Positions 1-10,222 of a stretch of DNA of 33,480 nucleotides are shown piece after piece. The translations under genes and the position numbers were made by a program. The DNA comes from Rachicladosporium sp. CCFEE 5018 (lineage: Eukaryota; Ascomycota; Dothideomycetes; Cladosporiales; Cladosporiaceae): assembly GCA_002077045.2 (NCBI GenBank), contig KZ111149.1, positions 52,641 to 86,120 on the forward strand. Direction: 5' to 3'. The number at the start of each line of letters is the position of its first letter. Position 1 is the stretch's first letter. A model generated the notes under the pieces. The model saw nothing but the letters and a program-made list of their open reading frames with translations, was not told the DNA's origin and did not search any database.

Positions 1-1427
1 TCCTTCACGGAAGACTGATCAGACACCGTTCCACTCGACATGCCTGTCTCAGGACGCTCGGCCTCGTTCGCGGTATTCGGCCTCGCGTCGTTCGATCTCC
101 CTTGACTACCAAACATACTTCGTCGTGTCCTGAGGCTATTGCGACGCTGCACATTGCTCGACGTAGAGGCCTGGTGCTGGTGGCCACTACTTTCCTGAGT
201 TGCACGGGTCCGTACAGGCTCCTCTCGCAGCAGCTTGAAGACCAGATACACACTGCCAGCTTCATTACCAATCGACAGATCAATGGCGTTCAGCCCCACG
301 AACAAAGTCTTCGCCTGCTCCTCCGGACTCTTAGTCTCGGCTTCAGACAAAGGCGTAGAGATCGTGAAGTTTTCCGTCAGAGGTCGTGGCTTCTCGCCAG
401 CCACCTTGGAGTACACGGAAACCTGCAAGCTCGCTGGCATGTCTGACTGCTCGCACACGAATGTCTTGACGTCCACCAGAACGTGATACAACATATGTAT
501 ATCCAGCGGCGGCTTCGGCGGTCGATCCAGTATGCTCATATTCGCCTGCTGCTTCGTCATCTCAATCACCGAGTCCTCTGCAGTCACGATCCTTCCTTTG
601 TCGTTCGGACTCCGTACAATCACCTCGTCGCTCAATAGCTTGTTGCCTGCCACCAGGTCCCAGACAGCGTCCTCGCGTAGCTTACTCAGCTCCTTTGAGG
701 TCATCACATCATGCATCAACTGCTTGCGATTGACGTCCAGTCTTCTGATCAAGTCTTGAACCTCACCCAGACAATTGTACTTCCTTGCCAAAAGCAGCTC
801 ATGTAGTCTCGCATCATGCCACTCCCGCAGACAGGACGCAATCTCATCAACCAGCGGCTCCTCTGCGCTCTGTCCTGTCTCATCCCCGACTCTTAGCAAA
901 GGCACAGGCGCAGCAGGCTTAGCCACTCCAGGACTCCGCGGCACAGGATCCTGCGTCAAGTCCGGCGTCTGCAGCTTCGGCTTGTCTCCCACACTTCTGT
1001 GACTCCGCTTGCGACTTAGCGCCCTACTCAGCCGACGCGCCTGCAGTTTCTGACTCTTCCGCCTCTCTCTGATCTCCGTCTCATCCTCACCATTCACCCC
1101 AGGCGTCTGCGGCGTCGGAGGTGTCTTCGGCGCTCCATCACTGCTGACTCCCTCCTTGCCAAGAAACTCTCTGACTTCCACGCAGTTTCGCGGAAAGATG
1201 CCAGAAAAGACGCGGTGCTCGAGCTGCTGCCCGCCGGTTTTGTTGAGACCAGCCAGTAATGAGGGTGAAGCTACGAGGTAGCCTCTATACCAGTCACCAC
1301 TCTTGCCGCCTTGCTCAATGATGTAGGTGTGGTCGCCGACTTGTAGGGGGAGATCTTGCGGTTGGGTGGCATTGAAGGGGTATGTGCATATGGCGAAGGC
1401 GACGGAGGGGAGGGGCCGCCAGGGCAT
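1..1427 (-). CDS. DCK1: DOCK-family guanine nucleotide exchange factor, N-terminal part (partial)
   Basis: This is an uninterrupted minus-strand reading frame of about 475 codons that continues past the left edge, so the C-terminal DHR1/DHR2 catalytic regions are not in the window. The protein begins MPWRPLPSVAFAICTYPF and has an SH3-like segment at about residues 8-75 (QVGDHTYIIEQGG, GDWYRGYLVA, GIFPRNCVEVRE). That start and SH3 pattern are typical of fungal DOCK proteins (yeast Dck1, animal DOCK1 class), which activate Rac/Rho-type GTPases with an ELMO partner. A basic Pro/Ser/Arg-rich linker follows (about 80-180), then a helical region (about 190-260), then the start of the DOCK N-terminal domain (DIHMLYHVLVDVKTFVCEQ). 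The ATG at 1427-1425 sits in a GCGCC context and matches the family start. No intron is needed in the visible part. The family call is from remembered patterns. Confidence 0.85.
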   Translation of the reverse strand, partial: MPWRPLPSVAFAICTYPFNATQPQDLPLQVGDHTYIIEQGGKSGDWYRGYLVASPSLLAGLNKTGGQQLEHRVFSGIFPRNCVEVREFLGKEGVSSDGAPKTPPTPQTPGVNGEDETEIRERRKSQKLQARRLSRALSRKRSHRSVGDKPKLQTPDLTQDPVPRSPGVAKPAAPVPLLRVGDETGQSAEEPLVDEIASCLREWHDARLHELLLARKYNCLGEVQDLIRRLDVNRKQLMHDVMTSKELSKLREDAVWDLVAGNKLLSDEVIVRSPNDKGRIVTAEDSVIEMTKQQANMSILDRPPKPPLDIHMLYHVLVDVKTFVCEQSDMPASLQVSVYSKVAGEKPRPLTENFTISTPLSEAETKSPEEQAKTLFVGLNAIDLSIGNEAGSVYLVFKLLREEPVRTRATQESSGHQHQASTSSNVQRRNSLRTRRSMFGSQGRSNDARPNTANEAERPETGMSSGTVSDQSSVK

Positions 1428-2116
1428 GGCGCCGGTAAATTTGGGGAGATGTAGCGAGTGTGATTGACTGCGGCTAGCAGTCGAGTATATACATTATGCG
1501 TGTGGAATGCGATATGAAGCACTGGAAGGTCGAACGTTGAAGCCAAGGGGATGCGGGTATGGCGCGTGGCTAAAACGTTATGGCGTCGCGTGGCTCGGAG
1601 AATACCCACTTGCACACGAGAAGTATTGCCGTTCCTAACGGGATCGATGCTTCACAGTGAGCACTGCACGACGCGAGCAGCCGAATAGAATACTCTGCGA
1701 CAAGGCAGTCCCATGTAGGAACCACAAAGTTCCAACTCCGACGCGAGCACTGCTAGCGGGAGATGTGCATCACCATCCCTGTTTCTCGGATGTGAACACG
1801 CGATTCTGACCTGTACAACATCGCTGTCTCACTTCTGAGGAGTTCGATGGCACGGGATCAGGTTGATCGTCGCAGCACTCTCGCGATACACTAGTTCTAG
1901 GTTCCTGCTTCGATGCCTGTCGACTCGATACTGGCAATGCCCGCCATCATGAAGTTCTTCAGGGCAGGGATCAGGGTGAGACACAATCTAAAATAGCTCG
2001 GCACTCGCCACAGCTGCCGACGCAACTAGGGCTCAGATGAGACACACAAACCAACGGACCACATGCGGGCGACGATGTACAGTACGACCCTCAATTGGAT
2101 CCCACACCACCTCCCC
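1428..2116. other. Intergenic: upstream region of the DOCK gene and 3' flank of the BVMO gene
   Basis: No convincing coding sequence is visible here. The short frames on both strands lack coding character. A TATATA hexamer at 1486-1491 lies about 60 nt upstream of the DOCK gene ATG and could be a core promoter element for that minus-strand gene. The right end is the 3' flank of the monooxygenase at 2117. Confidence 0.5.
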
Positions 2117-4130
2117 TCAATAACTCCACGGCCTAATCCTTAAACTCTCTTTCTCCTCCGGCCTCCCCTCCACAGGTGGATCCTGAAACTCATCCATCAA
2201 ATAAAACGACAAATCCTCCATCCGCACCGGACTCCTCAACTGCGTAACCCCCCACCCATTCCCCAACCAGCCCATCTGATTGACCTCCGCCCCATTCCCC
2301 TCTTCAAGATACTCCCACTCGAAATCCTCCCACCTCGGGCTCCTCAACGCCTCAATGCAATGCAGCGTGCTACCAGGCCACAACCCCGTGACAACGTCGC
2401 CGGACTGCCCTTTGCCGTTTTTCTTGTACCACGACTGGCATTGCTCCGAGAAGACCGTGCCGCGGAAATAGGTATCGACGTACTGCAGGAAATCTCGCAC
2501 GCGGGCAGGCTTGATGACGAAAGACTTGATTCGTTCTTTTTGGAGTTTCCGCAGCGCTTTGATCACGTAGTCGCCGGTGGATTCTATCATCATTGTTAGG
2601 GAGCCTTCGCCTATGGCGCCGTTGGGGCCGAGCATCATGAGCATGTTTGGAAAATTGTCGGTCGCCAAAGAGAGGTAGTTTGTTGCGCGATCCGCCCAGT
2701 GGGTTTGGAGGGTTGTGTTGTTTAGCTGGGAAGGGTGGGGCGGAGGAAGCGTAGAAACCTGTTGCGCAGATTAGGGCGTCGATTTCGTGGAGGGTGCCAT
2801 CGGCTGTTACGACGCCTTTCGGTTCGATGCGGACGATTTGCTCTTTAACGTAGTCGACGTTATCTTCCACCAGCGCCTCGAGAAACCCGGGACCCGGCGT
2901 CAAGCGTCTGCAGCCCGGAGAGAAGCCAGGCTTCAATCTGTCAAAGTAATGCGGTTTCTTCTCCAGTCGATCGCGCATGCCTTGCTCGAACATCGCCTGC
3001 GCGCCCTTCTGCATCTCAGTACCCTTCAGCGTGATGGAGTGGACGTTGTTGGCGTCCGCCTCGATCTTCATTCGGAACTTCATCCATGCCTCCGGGTCAC
3101 GCTTGAATGACTCGATCTGGTCTTTGTTGAAGTAGATCGATTCTAGACCAAGCTCATCCTGACTGTGCTGGCCAAGCGGAGGTGAGATCCATGTTCGTCC
3201 GCGAATAAAGCATGAAAGCTTGGCGCCTTCGACCTGCTGCAGTTTTGGGATGATCTGAATCGCACTGCTCCCCAGACCAATGACGCCGATCCGCTTGTTC
3301 TTGAAGTCATAGCTCTGGTTCCAATCCGAAGAGTGCATAATCTCGCCCTCGAAACTCCGCAATCCATCGATGCTTGGCCATTGCTTGTTGTTGAGATTCC
3401 CGCGAGCACTGACGAGCATATCGCAAGTGTCCTCGATAGTCGCGCCATCGGGCTGTCGGACTCTCACATGCCACTTACCCTCGCCTTGGTCCCATCTGCA
3501 GTCCGTGACTTCATGCCGGAGCTTCACGAAGCGCTCGACGCCGTACTTCTTTGCGGTCGATTCAAGGTACTCCCGGATCTCTGTTGCGGGAGCGTACAGC
3601 GCTGACCAGTCGTGCTTTGGGTTGAATGAGAATTGGTATGAGTGCGAGGGTACATCGCACGCAGCGCCAGGATAGCGGTTCTCGTGCCTGGAAGTATATC
3701 AGATGGACATATCTAAGGCCACAAGGAAGCTAGTGCGTACCATGTCCCACCAACCCCTCCATTCTTCTCATAGATCACCAGCTCGCAGTTCGCTATGCGC
3801 TCGGGTACTAACCACATTGTCAGCTTCACGACCCAGCCCATTTCCTCTGGGTCTCAACGTACTTCGTATCCCCATATAGATCCCCGAATACCCAGCCCCA
3901 ATAACAATCACCTTGATCGGCCGCTGATTCTCAATCGGCGCATCATGCAGCTGCCATGCTGGTTTCGTACCATTGGTCGCATGGTAGCCGTTCGTCGTCG
4001 CCTTGGAGTCTACTCGTGAGAGTTCCTCAACGGTAGCCTGTTTGCTCTTTAGGATATGTTGACTTGCGGCAACCGGTGCGGTGGAGTCCGTATGTTGTAG
4101 CGCCTCGGGCACGCTGGGTACGGCGGACAT
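2117..4130 (-). CDS. Baeyer-Villiger type FAD/NADPH monooxygenase, with apparent 1-nt frameshift
   Basis: Flavoprotein monooxygenases of this class insert oxygen next to a ketone using FAD and NADPH; the substrate cannot be told. Three exons are read on the minus strand: 4130-3863, 3807-3741 and 3687-2117, with introns of 55 nt (donor GTACGT) and 53 nt (donor GTACGC). Visible motifs are the FAD-binding GAGYSG (residues 78-83), GGVGGTWHENRYPGAACD (about 106-123), the BVMO fingerprint FEGEIMHSSDW (224-234) and the NADPH-site GLGSSA (about 249-254). After ICATGFYASSAPPF the frame breaks at a GGG run (plus strand 2728-2730). Moving one base into the next frame restores family-like sequence (THWADRATNYLSLATDNFPN, then MLGPNGAIG, SWYKKNG, LWPGSTLHCIEAL) to the TGA at 2119-2117. 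The joined exons total 1906 nt, exactly one base more than 634 codons plus stop. This is either a sequencing error or a genuine pseudogene; no plausible intron explains it. Confidence 0.85.
2728..2730 (-). other. Apparent +1 frameshift in the monooxygenase
   Basis: Upstream of this three-base run the minus-strand frame reads ICATGFYASSAPPF, as expected for the family. Immediately after it, expected family sequence is found only in the neighbouring frame. Without correction the protein gains about 110 unrelated residues and stops near 2370. The only nearby GT..AG pair would give a 33-nt intron, which keeps the wrong frame, so splicing does not repair it. Confidence 0.75.
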
Positions 4131-4835
4131 GGCGTGTTGTTCGTGAGATATGTGCTACCAGTACTGTTAAACCCGTGGCGAAACACCAAGGACCGAATTG
4201 CGCACAGTAAACCCTTCTCTACGATTGCCTGGTAACGGCTTTTGTTCCGAACCTACAGGTAATGGAAACAGAGGCGGCAAGACTTGAGGAAATAACAACG
4301 AGCATCTTACCAACCGCGTCCGCCTCTCTCTATATCAAACAACGCGCATCGCACGCCTAACTTACTCTTCGGCAATCAAACACCAAAGAGACTCCACTTA
4401 CCACACCCATGATCCCCACAAGATTGCGGAGACAGGTGGATCTAACCCGCATCGTGTAGCGAGATCGTGACGGCCGCGAAAGCACGGCAGATGTCGATGG
4501 GATCTCGTCTGGCTGCTGCTGTTCGGGCGGGTGACGTTTAGCGGGTGATGTTGGTTCTGGTGTGGATTTTGTTGAACCCCGCAGATGTGGGGGATGCGAG
4601 ATCCACTACGTTAGGTTGGGGATCCACTTCGCTCACGTGGGGCTCTGGGGTCTTGCTCGGCGGGTCTAGTGCTGGTCTGGGGTGTAGAGGTTCTCTCACT
4701 GGTGTATGCAGTTACAGGTCTCCTTCCCAGAGTGGTATATATATACATCTCTGTGCGTCTATACGCAGCGTCGACATCCGCAGGCCGTTACTGCGGTCTC
4801 TCACGTTTCCCTTGGACCTCGCGCCGCAGGATCGC
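4131..4835. other. Intergenic: BVMO upstream region and RFC1 3' flank
   Basis: The left part is the presumed promoter of the monooxygenase (ATG at 4130) and the right part the 3' flank of RFC1 (stop at 4836). No gene is supported. Plus-strand open frames starting around 4545 and 4669 run into the antisense of the lysine/acid-rich RFC1 tail and are low-complexity shadows. A short (TA)5 run lies at 4736-4745. Confidence 0.5.
4736..4745. repeat. (TA)5 dinucleotide run in the RFC1 3' flank
   Basis: Ten bases of perfect alternating TATATATATA lie about 90 nt beyond the RFC1 stop codon. The run could contribute an AT-rich 3'-end processing signal, but it may be no more than a small microsatellite. 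Confidence 0.5.
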
Positions 4836-7800
4836 TCACTTCTTCCCCTTCCCCTTCGCCGGCGCCTTAGCCTTCGCCTTCGCCTTGCCCTTCCCCTTGA
4901 CCTCCTCGTCCTCATCGTCGTCCTCTTCAGCCGCGGCAACTTTCTTCCCCTTCCCCTTCGCAGCAGGCGCCTTCTTCTTCTTCGGCACCTTAACATACTT
5001 ATCCTTACTCAAATCAACCTCACCATCCTCATCGTCTTTCGGCTCGACTTCCTCGAGCGCCTCATCCTCGCTAGCTTCAATAGCTTCTTCCAAATCTGGC
5101 TTGTCTTTCGCCGAAGCTTTGAGCGGCGCAGCGATCTGTGAGGCTTTGAGGAAGGGGAGTGGGTGGGATTGCGCGTTGTATCTGAACGCACCGTTAGCAA
5201 GATTGCAAAAGGAGGATAATGGCGGAGGGGGCCGTACAGCCTCGTAAACGTCGCCTTCGCCTGACTCTCAATCTTGACCGTCTCAGCATCAGCCAGACCC
5301 ACGCCAAGCTCAAGCACCGCATCCCAATCATCGCGCGTAAGAAAATACTCATCCATCAACTCAATAATCTCAGGCACAGCCTCCTTCCCATCCCTCTCCA
5401 ATCTCTTCACCAACCGCTCAAACAGAATCGGCACATAGCTCTGCCGCACTTCATACCGATCTCCACTACATCTTAAGCGCATGTGCCCCTGGATCTCCTT
5501 CACCATCCGCATCAGCTTACTCTGGTTGGAGTTCTTGCCTAGCCAGGCTGTGAACGCTGTGCGATGGCCGGCCATGGAGCCGTAGACGAAGGAGGCAGGG
5601 CGGACGAATGAAGCCATGGCGTGCGCGGGCATGAGACTCCATTGTTGCTGCGAGCCGTGGATCATGCGGTCGATCAGGTCGCCATCACTAATGGCGTCTG
5701 CTGCCCGCGAGGAGAGATCTAGGATAGCAAGTTTATGCCGCTTCGCATCTCCCGAGAACTTGTTCGCTCGCTGTGGTTGGGTGTGTAGGTAATTTTCTTG
5801 CAGCATGAGGGGCGCGAACTCGTGGTCGTTGAAGTAGAGTTCTTGCTTGTCGTTGAGACTGCTCTTATTGGCAGCATTGAATAACCCACCTCCCAAGATC
5901 TTACCGACCATGTCCCAGGGTTTGAGGATGATATGCTTTTCCCAGGCTTTGGACATGTCTTTGCCGTCTTCGAAGGAGAGGTTCGCGGAGTCGAGTTTGG
6001 CTGTGGAGATCATGTTGATCACTTGGCGGATATCTGCTCCTGTCCCTTCGATCAAAGCATTGACGACGTTAGGAGGCAGCTTCATGCCTTCGCGGAAGGC
6101 GATCGTGGAGATCCGACTGCGTATCATGTCTGTTGTCGGGCGACGGAAGCCCAGATCGTAGGTCACGAAGTCGAAAGGCTTCATCTTCGGCTGCTTACGC
6201 TCGTTGCAGATTAGGATTATAGGGATCTGGGACTTCTTCGCCATGGCTGCTATAGCACCTACACCGCCGCGATCACCGGCTGAGAGACCATCGACTTCGT
6301 CCATGATGAGAACTATCTTCTTCTTGCCTGCGTCGACTTCGCTGGGGTCGTGGGCGAAGTAGCCGTTGAGAGAGGTGGTGCTGAGAATTGACTTCATGCC
6401 GCTTTCGATCAGCTTCTTCGAGCGCGTGTCCGAGGCGTTGGTCTCGACGATGTCATAGCCTTCGAGCTTGGCTACCAGATGGGCGGCTGTAGTTTTACCA
6501 ATGCCCGGAGGACCATGGATCATGACGGCTCTGAAGGTACCGCTGCCATCTGGTCCAGGCAGCTTGAACTTGGTGCGCTGAGACTTGGGAAAAGCTCGGA
6601 GCCAGCGAGCCAGCTTGTCGACTTGGGACTTGTTGCCACAGATCTGAGTCAGCTGGGTGGGTGCGTAGCGCACAGTCCAAAGCCGGCTGTCTGGACCATC
6701 GGCAGCTGCCTTGCCTTTGCTGGTAGCAGATGATGAGGTGCTGTTCGTGGTTGGCTTTGACTCAGCGGCAGCAGCTTTTGCACGCTCCTCTCTCTCAATT
6801 TCTGCGGCATCATCCCGTATTTTCTGCTCATCCTTAGCAATCTTCGCCGCATGCTGCTCAGCTGCGGAAGAATCGCCACCATTCGCAGGCAGCCGCTTGA
6901 TAAGCTCGAACAGCCCTTGCTCGTTGATCACTTTCAGCGCATGCTGCTTGATGACTTGCAGCTTCTTCGGACCGGCATCCTCACCGAGCACGACATAGCT
7001 AGTTTTCTTCGAGGGAGCACTCATAATCTTCCCGCCGTACTGCTTGACTAGCGTCTGTCCCTGGTCGCGTCCGAGTTGCTGCAGCTGGCCTGTGAAAACA
7101 AAGCTCAGTCCAGCGAGGCAGTTCTCCTCGCCTTGTGGCAGGTCCGACATGTCGATGGCACCTGCTGGCATTGCTGAGTTTGCGTGTTGGCCGAATTGAA
7201 ATTTGGGCTTGCCGTCCTCGCCTTCTGTCTTGTCTGGTGGTGGCGGTGCTTCGATTGTGGGTATGCTGTCGAAGATGGCTTTCATGGCTGCGCTCTCCTC
7301 CTTCGGCTCGTCTTTCTTCTGCTTCTTGGCAGCAGGTGATTTCGTCGCAGCAGCCTTGACAGGCTTCTTGACAGGTGTAGCACGCTTCTTATCGCGCTCA
7401 ACCTCAGCAAAACCTTCCTCGCCATCATACAGAGCTTCTGACTTCCGCTTCTTTGATGCTGGTGTTGCTGGCTTCCTTGCACTCTTAATCTCTTCCAGCT
7501 CGTCGTCGTCATGCTGGACGAACACATCATCTGGACCTGTGTCTGCCATGTCAAAGTCACCATCTTCATCCTTAACCTTCTTGCTCGCGGCCTTTCCATT
7601 GACAGCCTTTGCCTTGCTCCCCTTCTGTGGCTGCAGCACCTTCTCATCATCCTCATCCGTCCCCTCCTCATAATCATCCCCCAACTTCTTCCCTGTCTTC
7701 GCAGCAACCTTGAACACATCATCCGCGTCATCCTCCAGATCATCATCCGGGAAGTCATCCTCGTTGATCTCAACATAGCTCGTCGTCTTCTTGCTCCTCG

Positions 7801-8158
7801 CCGAAGCTTTCCCATTCGGCGTCCCCTTCGCACTCCCATTCCTCGTAATGACAACCTGAGGCACCGCATCATCTGCAGCCGGCTTGCCGCGAGTCTTGGG
7901 TCTTGCAGTAGCAGCGCTTCGCTTGGGCTTACTGTCTTTGCCGAAGAAGTCGCCTGCTGTTGTTTCCTCCAGTTCGGCCTCCGGCTCGGGTTGCTTCTTC
8001 TTGCTTGCTGCAGGCTTCTTCGGGGAGGGCTCGAATTCGTCATCGTCGTCTACGACTTTTCGAGCTCGGCCGCGCTTCTTGGTCTCTTTCTCCTTTGGGG
8101 GCTCGGGGGCTGCGGCTGCGGGCTTGCCGCCGAAGAAGGAGCGGATATCGGACGGCAT
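4836..8158 (-). CDS. RFC1: Replication factor C subunit 1 (clamp loader large subunit)
   Basis: RFC1 is the large subunit of the pentameric ATPase that loads PCNA onto primer-template DNA in the nucleus. Two exons, 8158-5238 and 5181-4836, are joined across a 56-nt intron (GTACGG donor, TTCAG acceptor); the junction gives the conserved FTRLYNAQSHPLPF. The product is 1088 aa. It starts MPSDIRSFFGGK, a PCNA-binding-like IxxFF motif usual at RFC1 N-termini; an in-frame ATG nine codons upstream was not chosen. A long acidic/basic disordered region (about 30-310) precedes a BRCT domain (about 345-425, LAGLSFVFTGQL, GGKIMSAPSKKTSYVVLG). The AAA+ module follows, with Walker A GPPGIGKT (549-556), Walker B LIMDEVDG (about 617-624) and sensor-1-type ILICNERKQPKMKPF. 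The C-terminal tail is a run of KGKGK/AKAK blocks around an acidic patch, likely nuclear localisation sequence. It is divergent from MRPL16 across 240 bp. Confidence 0.97.
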
Positions 8159-8398
8159 GATTGGATGAATGGGTGTATTGATCAATCTCCTGTCTCGTCA
8201 GTATTCCATTGCGGCAATGCTGCCTACAGCTCACACAATCGTCGCTGCCGTTCACTGCGGCTGCTTGCACGCGTTCGTGACGCGATCACTTTCGGCACAA
8301 AGTATCGCCGATGCCGACGTCCGATCTTCGTGGGAGACGGCATTGAACATGAGCATGGCTACACACCATGCTGCAAGGCACTGCACATACCATCAACG
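8159..8398. promoter_or_regulatory. Divergent promoter between RFC1 and MRPL16
   Basis: The 240-bp spacer separates the two start codons (RFC1 ATG at 8158, minus; MRPL16 ATG at 8399, plus), so both promoters and 5' UTRs must lie here. I see no clear TATA box. The plus-strand frame of MRPL16 stays open upstream through this spacer into RFC1 antisense, but there is no family-like sequence before the ATG at 8399. Confidence 0.6.
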
Positions 8399-9142
8399 AT
8401 GGCGGCCAAGCACTTATCTCCCCTCCATCCCTCCCGCATCTTCTCCGCCCCGCGACCCCTCTGTCAGTGCCCTTCTCTGCCCTCTAACCTCCTCCCCCGA
8501 GCTGACCACCACCTAGGCCTCTACGCTGCACCCTTGCTCCATGCAGCCCGATGCTTCTCCTCTACCCCCAGCACCCTCGACTGGCTCTCCCCCAAAGCCG
8601 GCGAATCCTCCAAATCCCGCAAAGGCAAGCCCCGCGTCCCCACAGGCGGCTCAACGCGTGGCACAACCCTAGTATGGGGCGACTACGGCCTGCGTCTTCT
8701 GGACCACGATCGCCGCATCAGCGCCAGCCAACTGAAGATCGCCGACGAGACGATAAAGAAGCGGCTGCGAGGGACGAAGTATCGACTCTACCACCGCGTC
8801 GCAGCCAACATCGGCGTCTACACTTCCGGTAACGACCAGCGGATGGGCAAGGGGAAGGGGAGTTTCGATTACTGGGCTTGCAGGCCGCATGTTAGTAAGA
8901 TTCTGTTTGAGTTGAAGGGGGATGTGCATGAGCAGGTTGTGCGGGATGCGTTTCGCATGGCGGGGAATAAGTTACCGGGTTTGTGGGAGTTTGTGAGGAA
9001 GGGGGATCCGGCTGTTATGGGGATTACGAAGTTGAGTAACGGGATCACGGAGGAGAGCTTGAGGAGGGCGAAGATGCCGGAGCTACCGGTGCCGAGTGTG
9101 GGGGCAGGGGCGGACAGGCTGCCAGCGACGACGGGGCCATGA
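8399..9142 (+). CDS. MRPL16: Mitochondrial large-subunit ribosomal protein uL16m
   Basis: This single-exon gene encodes 247 aa. Residues 1-45 are rich in Arg, Ser, Leu and Ala, carry no acidic run, and end near RCFSSTPSTLDWLSPK, a typical fungal mitochondrial presequence and cleavage region. The uL16 domain follows (about 70-210): TTLVWGDYGLRLLDHDRRISASQL, IKKRLRGTKYRLYHRVAANI, RMGKGKGSFDYWACRP and LFELKGDVHEQVVRDAFRMAGNKLPG. The GKGKGxxxxW pattern is characteristic of uL16, which helps form the aminoacyl-tRNA and elongation-factor site of the ribosome. The frame is open far upstream, so the start rests on the first ATG that gives a targeting peptide. It is divergent from RFC1. Confidence 0.95.
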   Translation: MAAKHLSPLHPSRIFSAPRPLCQCPSLPSNLLPRADHHLGLYAAPLLHAARCFSSTPSTLDWLSPKAGESSKSRKGKPRVPTGGSTRGTTLVWGDYGLRLLDHDRRISASQLKIADETIKKRLRGTKYRLYHRVAANIGVYTSGNDQRMGKGKGSFDYWACRPHVSKILFELKGDVHEQVVRDAFRMAGNKLPGLWEFVRKGDPAVMGITKLSNGITEESLRRAKMPELPVPSVGAGADRLPATTGP

Positions 9143-10222
9143 GCTGTCCTCTACGATGAAGAGAGCACTGTACTATCAAGGACGCGAGCTGGGCTGCGGC
9201 AAGCCAAGCATTCCGCTGCTACTCATCAGCGTACCGGCAAACGCATGCTACGCCTCGATATGTCGAGCCAACGGTTCTCACGAACGAGCACTCCATGCGC
9301 GAGAGACCGAGGATCCCTTGGGCTTGGCACATCCTAGCGGAAGCCCGAATCGCCGCGACGCAGGAAAACTGGGCTTGCTAGCTGTGGTCTCACAGAGCGC
9401 AAAGCTGTGGCACAGTTGAAAGTCGCGTAAGGTGGGGAGCGGTCTTGCGAGAAGGCGAACACTGACGCTGGGCTCGTGCAAGACTCGACTCGACGGATGA
9501 GACGCTGCGTCTACGCCAGCTTGCACAAAGACAGTGGCATGGGACGATGTCATTTGATGTCTAGGGACGTACCAATGGGTACGATCGCGAGGACCGTCCG
9601 ATGTAGGGCCTGCAGCATGATGTATATGTCACTGTATACTAGAGCACTATGTATCGATGCATGGCACCGAATCCCGCGTCACACATTTCTTCCTTGCCAC
9701 TGCTGCGCTTCCATCCCGTTCGTACTTCCCATGCTCAGCATCTCACCGTCGCGTACTCCCAGAAGTGAAGTCCTTGCGCGCTGCTGCGTCTGCGCAGTCT
9801 CAGCACCGCCATCGTCATCCACCGCATAACAGCTGAGGTCCAGATGCCAGTATGGCGGTGTTGACGATACCCGAAACGATCCATATCAGTCCGCCGTTCC
9901 TCTGAGTGGTGGCAACTGTTAGACTGTGTTATCGTGCAGATCGGTGCTTTAGGTGAAATGTCGTGCCGAGAGTGGAATTCCTGACCACTGCGCGGCGTTG
10001 TGGTGTGTCGAGTAAGCGCGTGTCAGGGGTCGCGAACACAGGTCGTCCCAAGGTTAGGCTGTAGACTTCCTTTCATGCATTGGATTTCGGTTGAATTGTC
10101 TTGCGATTGTCGGATGTTTGTCGTTGGACGACCTCCGGACTGGTCCGTTTCCAACGCTGGTCCCTCGTACTTTTCGCGGAAGTGGCTCGGCGCCGCCCTT
10201 CACAAGGCAAACTCAGCTAACT
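9143..10222. other. Long convergent intergenic region, no gene recognised
   Basis: This 1080-bp stretch lies between the 3' ends of MRPL16 (plus) and the GatC-like gene (minus). It contains several open frames of about 90-117 codons (for example plus 9476-9829, minus 9278-9553), but their translations are Arg/Ser/Cys-rich and lack domain-like or conserved character. No tRNA-like B box was seen by eye. It may hold 3' UTRs, a non-coding RNA or a small unrecognised gene. Confidence 0.4.

Noticed and set aside
2370..2730. Out-of-frame C-terminal extension of the monooxygenase (about 110 Arg/His/Pro-rich residues)
   Set aside because: It is the product of the frameshift; the neighbouring frame carries the conserved BVMO C-terminal motifs.
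4545..5247. Two overlapping plus-strand frames of about 190 codons
   Set aside because: They are antisense shadows of the low-complexity RFC1 C-terminus (Ser/Phe/Leu runs) and have no domain-like content.
7282..8043. Second minus-strand frame of 253 codons inside RFC1
   Set aside because: It is an Arg/Met/Ser-rich shift-frame product of the RFC1 disordered region, not a separate gene.
7511..8398. Long plus-strand open frame continuous with MRPL16, implying an N-terminal extension of nearly 300 residues
   Set aside because: It is antisense to the acidic/lysine-rich first part of RFC1, where biased composition suppresses stops on the other strand. The mitochondrial presequence and family start fit the ATG at 8399.
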